Positions 1 to 6,290 of a DNA stretch of 17,258 bases are shown here, piece by piece. The translations under genes were made by a program, and so were the position numbers. The first letter of the stretch is position 1, and each line of letters opens with the position of its first letter. The stretch covers positions 1 through 17,258 of the forward strand of contig JAEYYY010000293.1 of the NCBI GenBank assembly GCA_023430775.1, written 5' to 3'. The notes under the pieces were generated by a model. It ran no database searches. It saw only the letters and a list, made by a program, of their open reading frames with translations, and was not told where the DNA came from. This DNA is from Pseudomonadota bacterium. GTDB lineage: Bacteria; Myxococcota_A; Polyangia; Haliangiales; Haliangiaceae.

Positions 1-1119
1 CAGATCGACCGCGTGATCCGCGACCTCGAGCTTGCCGGCCGCGACCAGCCGCCGGCCCGCCTCGAGCAGCGCGCGGCGCGCGAGCCCGGCCGCCGGGGCG
101 TCGTTGAGCAGACCGCGCTCGTCGCGGATGCGATAGACGAACCGCGCCTCGGCGAGCAGCTCGTCGAACATCGCGCGGTGCGGTTCGGGGACCTTGTCGC
201 GCACGCGCTGCGTCGCCGCGGCGATCGCGGCTGCGTCGAGCTTCGGCGCCGGTCCGCTGCGCAGCGCACCGACGATCAGCTCCGGCTGCTCGAGCATCGT
301 CGGGTCGCCGACGTCGTAGCCCGACGGGATCCGTAACCCGACCGCACCGACGTACGACCGCACCGCGATCCCGACATCGCCGGGAAACGCCGACAGCTGG
401 TCGAGGATCTCGCGCGCCGGCGCCTTCGAGGCCAGCAGCGTCGCGGCGCTCGGGTCCGCCTTGATCGCCGCGATCGCGCGCTCGTGCTCGTCGGCCGCGC
501 CGACCGACACCTTCGAGTCGCCGCGCAGCACGCCGCACAGCGCCTCGGCGCCGAGGCCGGTCCACTCGGTGACGTGAGCGAGCAGATCACCGGGCGGCAG
601 GAGCGCGCACATGTTGAGGGAGTGGTGGCGATAGATCGAGTCGATCATCCGCGCCTCGACGTCGCGCAGGTGCTGGAGTAGCGCCGCATCGTCGAGCTTC
701 GCCGGATCGACGGCCGCGAGCTCGGCGTTGCGCTTGACGATCGCCGGCTTGATCTCGTTGTCCCAGCGCGCCACGTCCTCGCGCCACAGCTTGCCCTCGA
801 AGACCTCGCGTGCCCGCCCGAGGCGCCTGCGGATCTCCGGGTGCAGCTTGGTCAGCAGCTTGAAGATCAGCTTCGGCGGCGGCCCCTTCGCCGACTTCGG
901 CGCGCCGACCGGCCGCGGCGCCATGTAGAGGAAGCCGTTGATCAGCGCGATCTCGAAGTGATCGAGGAGCGCACCGTTTCGAGCGGTGGCTTCCTTGAAG
1001 CCACGCATCATCTGCTCCGGGAGCACCGCGGCGAGGTACCGCGTCATCGGCCGCTGGGTATGCGTCGACTCGATCTCCCACGCGCCTGGGCTCGGGGGAG
1101 TGAAAGCTTTGTCCACCAT
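1..1119 (-). CDS. PEP-utilising-enzyme-like protein, N-terminal 373 residues (cut by window edge)
   Basis: The reading frame is open from an ATG at 1119 to the left edge, so the C-terminus is missing. A GGAG/AGGA Shine-Dalgarno region lies just before the ATG. Recognisable stretches are RPMTRYLAAVLP near residue 24, KGPPPKLIFKLLTKLHPEIRRR near residue 80, a YRHHSLNM segment followed by PPGDLLAHVTEWTGL, and near the edge FVYRIRDERGLLND followed by RRALLEAGRRLVAAGKLE. This pattern matches my memory of large proteins annotated as PEP-utilising enzymes, relatives of pyruvate phosphate dikinase, PEP synthase and rifampin phosphotransferase. In that family a C-terminal mobile domain carries the phosphorylated histidine; here it would lie outside the window. 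The substrate is unknown. The gene starts 11 nt after the TetR-family gene and is probably co-transcribed with it and controlled by it. Family assignment is fairly good; the reaction cannot be stated. Confidence 0.72.
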   Translation of the reverse strand, partial: MVDKAFTPPSPGAWEIESTHTQRPMTRYLAAVLPEQMMRGFKEATARNGALLDHFEIALINGFLYMAPRPVGAPKSAKGPPPKLIFKLLTKLHPEIRRRLGRAREVFEGKLWREDVARWDNEIKPAIVKRNAELAAVDPAKLDDAALLQHLRDVEARMIDSIYRHHSLNMCALLPPGDLLAHVTEWTGLGAEALCGVLRGDSKVSVGAADEHERAIAAIKADPSAATLLASKAPAREILDQLSAFPGDVGIAVRSYVGAVGLRIPSGYDVGDPTMLEQPELIVGALRSGPAPKLDAAAIAAATQRVRDKVPEPHRAMFDELLAEARFVYRIRDERGLLNDAPAAGLARRALLEAGRRLVAAGKLEVADHAVDL

Positions 1120-1130
1120 CGTCCTGTCTC

Positions 1131-1739
1131 CTATTTCCGTTTCTTGGACCTGGCGTCGTCCGCCGCGAGCTGCGTCGACAGCGCACGGATTCCCCACTGT
1201 ATCGCGTCGACGATCTCGTCCTGGGTCAAGCCCCAGTGATCGCGGAGAGCGAGCCAGACGTCCGAGCCGAGCAGCTGGTGCAGCGCGGCGGCCCGGAGCT
1301 TGACCTGGTCGGAGTCGAGATTCGGCGCACCTTTGGCGACCATCTTCGTCACCGCCTTGACCTGCTCGACCTTGCGGCGCTTCCGCAGCTCGCGGGCCGG
1401 GATCGACCGCATCGCCCGGAACAGCCGCTGGTTGGTCTCGAAGTAGCGGATCAACAGCGGGACGTTGTCGTGCATGTCCTCGACCGTCGCGGGTAGCGGA
1501 GGCGCTCCGAACTTCGTCCGCACCCAGTCGTGGAAGGCGTCGATCAGCGCATCCTTGGTCGGGAAGTAGCGGTACGCGGTGCGCACCGAGATCCGGGCGC
1601 GCTCGGCAACACTCGCAACGCTGACGTCGTGGGTGGCCTCGTCGGCGAGCAGCTCCGCGAGCGTCTCCAGGATCTTCTCCCGGGTCTGCTCCATCTGCTC
1701 CTCGCGCAGAGGGCTGTTGTACGTCCGTGACACGGTCAT
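1131..1739 (-). CDS. TetR-family transcriptional regulator
   Basis: A 202-residue protein of typical TetR length. Residues 19-66 form the DNA-binding region: helix 1 (TREKILETLAELLAD), then VASVAERARISVRTAYRYFPTK, the classic TetR helix-turn-helix with the Y-R-Y-F-P-T-K recognition helix. The remainder is a helical ligand-binding/dimer domain with no identifiable ligand. The frame is open up to 1781. I chose the ATG at 1739 because the promoter and operator-like repeat lie at 1746-1781 and because the segment RTYNSPLREEQ before helix 1 is typical of these regulators. A later ATG at 1694 is preceded by GAGGAG and is an alternative. The predicted transcript start leaves only a very short leader with no Shine-Dalgarno. 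It probably represses itself and the PEP-utilising-enzyme-like gene 11 nt downstream. Confidence 0.9.
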   Translation of the reverse strand: MTVSRTYNSPLREEQMEQTREKILETLAELLADEATHDVSVASVAERARISVRTAYRYFPTKDALIDAFHDWVRTKFGAPPLPATVEDMHDNVPLLIRYFETNQRLFRAMRSIPARELRKRRKVEQVKAVTKMVAKGAPNLDSDQVKLRAAALHQLLGSDVWLALRDHWGLTQDEIVDAIQWGIRALSTQLAADDARSKKRK

Positions 1740-1745
1740 TGAATT

Positions 1746-1766
1746 GGTGACAGTTTTAATGTCACC
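1746..1766. promoter_or_regulatory. Operator-like inverted repeat, probable TetR binding site
   Basis: GGTGACA, a 7-nt spacer, then TGTCACC: a perfect 7-bp inverted repeat ending 7 bp before the chosen TetR start codon. It covers the predicted -10 element (1753-1758) and the start-point region. TetR-family regulators usually bind palindromes that overlap their own promoter, so autorepression is the simplest reading. The repeat is directly seen; binding by this protein is inferred. Confidence 0.68.
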
Positions 1767-1781
1767 GATTCGCGATGTCAA
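1753..1781 (-). promoter_or_regulatory. Predicted sigma-70-type promoter of the TetR/PEP-enzyme operon
   Basis: On the minus strand a consensus -35 TTGACA (1776-1781) is followed after 17 nt by TAAAAC (1753-1758), which matches four of six -10 positions. The spacing is ideal and the AT-rich -10 stands out in this GC-rich sequence. Transcription would start near 1746, only about seven bases from the ATG at 1739, so the mRNA would be nearly leaderless. Confidence 0.55.
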
Positions 1782-1785
1782 GAAC

Positions 1786-1801
1786 CGAGTCCCGGGACTC
1801 G
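1786..1801 (-). terminator. 16-bp perfect palindrome after the secreted-protein gene (terminator or operator)
   Basis: CGAGTCCCGGGACTCG is a perfect palindrome beginning two bases after the TGA (1803-1805) of the secreted-protein gene. As RNA it gives a six-pair stem with a four-base loop, followed by GTTCTT on the minus strand, so it could be a weak intrinsic terminator. It lies five bases upstream of the TetR promoter -35, so it could instead be a second operator. The sequence does not decide between them. Confidence 0.35.
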
Positions 1802-1802
1802 A

Positions 1803-2870
1803 TCAGGGCCGAGCGGGCGCGTCGTTGACGTGCTTCACGTTCGCGACTGGCGTGCACAACATCAGCTTCGGCTTCTGCGACTTGGGCAGCGCTCTTGCCG
1901 GCGGATACTCGTACTCGAAGGCGACGTTGCGGAGGATGCAGGCCTCGGGTTTGCCATCGGGCTTGCCCACCTCGAGCTCGCGAACGCCGACCTCGGCCAC
2001 CTTGCGCTTGCCGCCCGGAGCGAACAGCGGCGTGCCCTTCGTCAGTACCCAGCGCTCACCGGCCATGGGTTGCTTGATGCCGCCACTGCCGGATCCGGAG
2101 CCGTGGCCGATGCTCCCGTCCTCGACCGCGGACGCGGACACCGAGAACGTCGCCGCCACACACGTCGTGGCCAGCGAGGCGAGCGCGTTGTCGCCCTTCT
2201 TCGTCACCGCCGGAACGCCGAATGGCTCGGTCGACTCCGCGGTCAGGTCACCGAGCGCGAGCTTGGTCGGCTTGACGAGGAACTTGTGGCGCTGCCCCTT
2301 GGGACGCGTGATGCCGCCGGCCTTGTACGAGTAGCCGATCGCGTCGGCGGGCAGCGCGGCGGTCAGCCAGACGTCGCCGACGGCGACGCGATAGCCCTGT
2401 GGCTTCATCGCGATCACCGGGAGCCCGGGCTTGACCTCGATGCGCGTCCCGTCGGGCCAGGTCTTGGTGAACGGCTTGATCACCACCGGCGCGATATCCG
2501 ATCGCTTGACGAACAACCGCAGCTTCGCGAGGTCGTCGGGCGGCAACAGCTTCGTCCACACGCAATCGGTCCCGGTGGTCGGCTCGACCTCGACGAACTC
2601 TCCGCTGGTCCCGAGCACCTTCATCGGCACCGCCTGGCCGACGTGATCGCGGCGCGCGCTCGCGAGCTTCGCGACCTGCACGCGCGGCCCGTTCGCGTCG
2701 GCATCGAGGAAGAACGTGGCGTCGCTCCACACCAGCACGTTGCCCGCGAGCTTGATCGCGTCGACCGGACCATCGGGATCGACCGGACCGATCCAGGTCA
2801 GGTTCACCGGCTTCTTCGGTTGAGCCAGTGCGGTGCTCGTCGCGAGCGCCAGCAGGAGGAGTGACTTCAC
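1803..2870 (-). CDS. Secreted or periplasmic protein of unknown function
   Basis: I do not recognise this 355-residue protein. The chosen start is the GTG at 2870, which overlaps the stop of the upstream sulfur-enzyme gene as GTGA and follows a GAGGTG ribosome-binding sequence. A GTG six bases earlier (2876) is possible but poorly placed. The N-terminus MKSLLLLALATSTALAQ is a clear Sec signal peptide, with likely cleavage after ALA (residue 16). The mature part is beta-rich, with alternating short hydrophobic strands; a segment starting VLVWSDATFFLDAD and another starting RWVLTKGTPLFAPGG could be bacterial SH3-like folds, but this is a guess. A Gly/Ser-rich linker (GHGSGSGSGG) precedes the second. 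Translational coupling suggests joint expression with the cysteine/persulfide enzyme, although nothing in the protein itself points to sulfur chemistry. Confidence 0.8.
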   Translation of the reverse strand: MKSLLLLALATSTALAQPKKPVNLTWIGPVDPDGPVDAIKLAGNVLVWSDATFFLDADANGPRVQVAKLASARRDHVGQAVPMKVLGTSGEFVEVEPTTGTDCVWTKLLPPDDLAKLRLFVKRSDIAPVVIKPFTKTWPDGTRIEVKPGLPVIAMKPQGYRVAVGDVWLTAALPADAIGYSYKAGGITRPKGQRHKFLVKPTKLALGDLTAESTEPFGVPAVTKKGDNALASLATTCVAATFSVSASAVEDGSIGHGSGSGSGGIKQPMAGERWVLTKGTPLFAPGGKRKVAEVGVRELEVGKPDGKPEACILRNVAFEYEYPPARALPKSQKPKLMLCTPVANVKHVNDAPARP

Positions 2871-5320
2871 AGGCACCTCTGGTTGGTGTGGAGCACCTCG
2901 CCGAGATTCGGCGGCACCGGCAGGTTCGATTTCTTCATCGAGCCGGAGAACTCCTCGACGGTGGGCAACTTGAGCCGCGAGTTGTTCTTGCGCTCGCGGC
3001 CCATCGTCGACGCACGGCGGCCATCGTAATCGTGGGCCGGGAACACCGCGATGTCGTCGGGCAGCGCGAGCAGCCGCTGCAGCGAGTGGAACATCGCCGA
3101 CGAATCGCCGGTGGGCAGATCGGTGCGGCCGCAGCCGCCGATCAGCAACGTGTCACCGGTCAGCACGCGATCCGGAAGCACGAGACACACCGAGTCGTGC
3201 GTGTGACCGGGCGTGGCGATGACCTCCATCTTCAGACGTCCGAGCTCGATGATATCGCCGTCGGCCAGCCCGCGATCGACACACGCGACGCTGGTCCCGG
3301 CGTGCATCAGCATCTTCGCGCCGGTCAGATCCTTGAGCCGCGGCGAGCCCGACAGGTGATCGGCGTGGGTGTGCGTCTCGATCGTGTAGACCAGCTGGTA
3401 GCGCTTGGCCTGGATCAGATCGAGGTAGTCGTCGACCTTCTCGCGCAGCGGATCGACGATCGCCGCCTGCTTGGTCTCGGGGTCGGCGATCAGATAGCTC
3501 CGGCAGCCACCGTCGGGCTGCAGGATCTCGAACTCGTAGCCGCGCGGTGCGCCGACTTCTTCACCGAGCGAATAACCCTCGCCCTCGTGGGTGGCTTCCA
3601 TCCAGCGATCCGCGCAGCGGCCGGCGAACTCCGCCGACATGTCCTCGCCCTTCATCCGGTAGCGGCCGGTCCACTTTCGCGCCCGGACCTTGCCGACGTA
3701 CTCGATCAACCGATCGACATCGTGCTCGTCGTTGTAGAGCCCGACCGACGCGCGCACCGCTCCGCCCGGGGGCGGCCCATCGCCGCCGATCTTGTAGGCC
3801 GGCGACGCCAGCAGGCGGTCCATGTACATGTGCGCGCAGAACCGGCCGGAGCGCACGGCGATCGCGCCCTCCTCCGAGAGCACGGCGGCGGCGATCAGCT
3901 CCGACACGCCCTCGATGTTGAACGACACCACGCCGAGGCGATCGTTCGCCGCCGGTGGTCCGTACACGGTGATGCCACCGATGTCGCGCAGCCCGTCGAG
4001 GATCCGCTGCGTCAGCTTGACCTCGTGCGCGCGGATCTCCGGCAAGCCGATCGATTGCAGGAACAGCAGCGAGCGCGCCATCGCCACCACGCCGGCGACG
4101 TTCGGCGTGCCGCCGTGGTGCTTGTCGGGTGCGCCGAGGAACTCGACCTCGCGGGCGTTGACCGCCTTCGCGACGCCGCCACCCGGCAGATACGGCGGTG
4201 CGGCATCGAGCACCGCGCGCGGGCCATAGAGGAAGCCGGCACCGAACGGTGCGTAGGCCTTGTGACCGGCGGCGGCGAGGAAGTCGAGATGCTCGGGATC
4301 GTCGGGCGCCTTGACGTCGATCGGGTGGCGCGCGAGGGCCTGCGCGGCATCGACCATGATCAGCGCGCCGGCCTCGTGGGCCATCCGCGCGATCCGGTGG
4401 ACGTCGGGCATCACGCCGGTGATGTTCGAGCCGGCGGTGACGCACACGAGCTTGACCTCGTGCTTGCGCAGCAGCTCCTCGAGATGGCCGAGATCGAGCG
4501 TGCCGTCGTCGGTGACGCGGCACCGCAGCGGCATGCCGCGGCGGCGATGCGTGAGCTCGTTGGAGTGATGCTCCATCTCGGTGGTCACCACGCGGCCCGG
4601 GCGCTCCGCCATCACGTGGCTACACAGATCGATCGCGTGCGTGGTGTTGTTGGTGAACACCACGCAGCCCTTGCGGAGCTCGGCACCGATGTAATCGGCG
4701 ACGATGTAGTACGCCTCCTCGAAGCGCTCGGTCGCCTTGCGCGACAGCAGGTGGGTGCCGCGATGGATGTTCGCGTACTCGCGCTCCATGAACTCGACGA
4801 ACGCGGCGAGCACGGTGTGCGGCGCGTGCGTCGACGCCGCGTGATCGAGGTAGACGAGTGGCCGCTCGCCCGAGCCGAGCACCGGCACGTGGCGACCGAC
4901 GATCGCGAACTCGCGCCGCACCTCCTCCCAGTCGAGCTTCGCGCCGGGGATCCGGCACGCAGCGACCGCGCCGGCGACGGGCTTGCCGAGGTGCCGCCAG
5001 CGCTCGATGCCGCCGGCGAGGCTCTTGACGTTGGTGTAGCCGAGCTGCTGGAGCGCATCGCAGACCAGTGCGGAGCGCTCGCCGCTCGCCGAGTAGACGA
5101 CGACGGGCGTGTCCTTGTGGGCGACGTGCTCGTCGATGTGGCGCTCGACCAGGCCGCGCGGCAACCCGACCGCGTCGGGCAGCATGCAGGCCTGCGTCTC
5201 GTCGGCCTCGCGAACATCCAGGGTCACGATCGCATCGCTGCCGAGCTTGCCGAGGTCCTCGCACGAAATCTCGGTGATCCGCGAGCGCGCCTCGCGTACC
5301 AGATCCTTGAAGGTCCGCAT
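2867..5320 (-). CDS. Three-domain fusion: degenerate rhodanese, class V aminotransferase (cysteine desulfurase-like), ETHE1-type persulfide dioxygenase
   Basis: 817 residues from the ATG at 5320. Residues 1-115 are rhodanese-like (LDVREAD; YSASGERSALVCDAL; LAGGIERW), but Ser77 sits where the sulfur-carrying Cys should be. Residues 150-545 are a PLP-dependent class V aminotransferase: YLDHAAS, NIHRGTH, HHSNE (His251), VDAAQ (Asp324), PLP-lysine Lys354 in GHKAYAPFG, and Cys495 in SGRFCAH at the desulfurase active-cysteine position. Residues 595-817 are an ETHE1-like metallo-beta-lactamase fold: HTHADH (650-655), TPGHTHD (His706), TGDTLLIGGCGRTD (Asp723), FPAHDYDGR (His763). ETHE1 enzymes oxidise thiol persulfides to sulfite with one iron held by two His and one Asp. 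The predicted pathway is cysteine to persulfide to sulfite. The open frame continues upstream of 5320 (next ATG 5341), but that part lies opposite cysK and looks non-coding. No signal peptide, so cytoplasmic. Confidence 0.9.
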   Translation of the reverse strand: MRTFKDLVREARSRITEISCEDLGKLGSDAIVTLDVREADETQACMLPDAVGLPRGLVERHIDEHVAHKDTPVVVYSASGERSALVCDALQQLGYTNVKSLAGGIERWRHLGKPVAGAVAACRIPGAKLDWEEVRREFAIVGRHVPVLGSGERPLVYLDHAASTHAPHTVLAAFVEFMEREYANIHRGTHLLSRKATERFEEAYYIVADYIGAELRKGCVVFTNNTTHAIDLCSHVMAERPGRVVTTEMEHHSNELTHRRRGMPLRCRVTDDGTLDLGHLEELLRKHEVKLVCVTAGSNITGVMPDVHRIARMAHEAGALIMVDAAQALARHPIDVKAPDDPEHLDFLAAAGHKAYAPFGAGFLYGPRAVLDAAPPYLPGGGVAKAVNAREVEFLGAPDKHHGGTPNVAGVVAMARSLLFLQSIGLPEIRAHEVKLTQRILDGLRDIGGITVYGPPAANDRLGVVSFNIEGVSELIAAAVLSEEGAIAVRSGRFCAHMYMDRLLASPAYKIGGDGPPPGGAVRASVGLYNDEHDVDRLIEYVGKVRARKWTGRYRMKGEDMSAEFAGRCADRWMEATHEGEGYSLGEEVGAPRGYEFEILQPDGGCRSYLIADPETKQAAIVDPLREKVDDYLDLIQAKRYQLVYTIETHTHADHLSGSPRLKDLTGAKMLMHAGTSVACVDRGLADGDIIELGRLKMEVIATPGHTHDSVCLVLPDRVLTGDTLLIGGCGRTDLPTGDSSAMFHSLQRLLALPDDIAVFPAHDYDGRRASTMGRERKNNSRLKLPTVEEFSGSMKKSNLPVPPNLGEVLHTNQRCL

Positions 5321-5334
5321 GCCGTGTCTATACC
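5307..5334 (+). promoter_or_regulatory. Possible promoter of cysK
   Basis: TTGAAG (5307-5312), 16 nt, then TATACC (5329-5334), each matching four of six consensus positions. The start point would be near 5341, giving a leader of about 20 nt that contains the AGGGTG ribosome-binding sequence. The -35 overlaps the first codons of the divergent fusion gene. Read on the minus strand, the same TATA box (TATAGA) would start a transcript at about the ATG at 5320, but no convincing -35 accompanies it. Confidence 0.3.
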
Positions 5335-5360
5335 CCGGCATTTCGCGATAGGGTGCCGTC

Positions 5361-6290
5361 GTGATCGCGGACTCCGTGTTGGATCTCGTCGGCAAGACGC
5401 CGATGGTGAAGTTACGGCGCATGGCATCCGGTATGGCGGATGTCTTGCTCAAGCTCGAGAGCCATAACCCCGCCGGCAGCGTGAAGGATCGCGCGTGCCT
5501 GTCGATGATCGAAGCCGCCGAGCGCGACGGCATGCTCAAGCCCGGCGACACCATCGTCGAGGCCACCAGCGGCAACACCGGCATCGGCCTCGCGCTGGTC
5601 GCCGCGGTCAAAGGCTATCGCCTGATCGTGTGCATGCCCGACGACGCCTCGATCGAGCGCCGCACGATGCTCGCGCACTACGGTGCCGATGTCGTGCTGA
5701 CGCCGGCGCGCAAGCTGATGACCGGTGCGGTGCAGCGCGCGCGCGACATCGTCGCCAAGAACCCGAACTGCTACATGCCGCTGCAGTTCGAGAACCAGGC
5801 GAACCCCGAGGCCCACCGCGCGGCCACCGCGGAGGAGATCCTGCGCGACACCGAGAACCGGATCGATGCGTTCGTCGCCGGCGTCGGTACCGGCGGCACG
5901 ATCACCGGCGTCGGCTCGCGGCTCAAGCAAGCGATCCCCACGATCAAGATCGTCGCCGTCGAGCCATCGGCGTCGGCGATGCTGTCGGGTGGCACGCCCG
6001 GCACGCACGCGATCCAGGGCATCGGCGCCGGCTTCGTGCCGCGCGTGCTCGATCGCAAGCTGCTCGACGAGGTCAAGCAGTGCGACGACAAGGTCGCCAT
6101 CGCGTTCGCGCGCCGCCTCGCCCGTGAAGAGGGCATCAGCTCCGGTCCGTCCGGCGGTGCCGCGGCGTGGGCCGCGATCGAGGTGGCCAAGGCGCTCGGT
6201 CCCGGCAAGCGCGTGGTCTCGATCATCCCGGACAACTGGGATCGCTATCAGAGCGTCGACGCACCGGACCGGCTGGACTTCATCATTTGA
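5361..6290 (+). CDS. cysK: Cysteine synthase / O-acetylserine sulfhydrylase-type PLP enzyme
   Basis: A 309-residue fold-type II PLP enzyme, the usual length for CysK/CysM. Residues 36-44 are NPAGSVKDR with PLP lysine Lys42, residues 69-76 are TSGNTGIG (substrate loop), 176-180 GTGGT is the phosphate-binding loop, and 258-266 GISSGPSGG holds the serine contacting the PLP ring nitrogen. It should make cysteine from an activated serine and sulfide; the closely related cystathionine beta-synthase reaction cannot be excluded by eye. No C-terminal CBS domain follows. The start is the GTG at 5361, preceded by AGGGTG with five-base spacing. It is divergent from the persulfide-oxidising fusion, with 40 bp between start codons, and its stop overlaps the start of the exporter gene (TTGA), so the two are probably one operon. 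Confidence 0.88.
   Translation: MIADSVLDLVGKTPMVKLRRMASGMADVLLKLESHNPAGSVKDRACLSMIEAAERDGMLKPGDTIVEATSGNTGIGLALVAAVKGYRLIVCMPDDASIERRTMLAHYGADVVLTPARKLMTGAVQRARDIVAKNPNCYMPLQFENQANPEAHRAATAEEILRDTENRIDAFVAGVGTGGTITGVGSRLKQAIPTIKIVAVEPSASAMLSGGTPGTHAIQGIGAGFVPRVLDRKLLDEVKQCDDKVAIAFARRLAREEGISSGPSGGAAAWAAIEVAKALGPGKRVVSIIPDNWDRYQSVDAPDRLDFII

Noticed and set aside
2828..5467. 879-codon open frame on the plus strand
   Set aside because: It lies opposite the fusion gene, whose domains are unmistakable. The composition is rich in Arg, His and Asp with no recognisable domain, as expected from the antisense frame of GC-biased codons.
5321..5611. N-terminal extension of the fusion protein to 5611
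   Set aside because: The extra 97 residues lie opposite the cysK coding sequence and contain nothing recognisable; the rhodanese domain begins just after the ATG at 5320.
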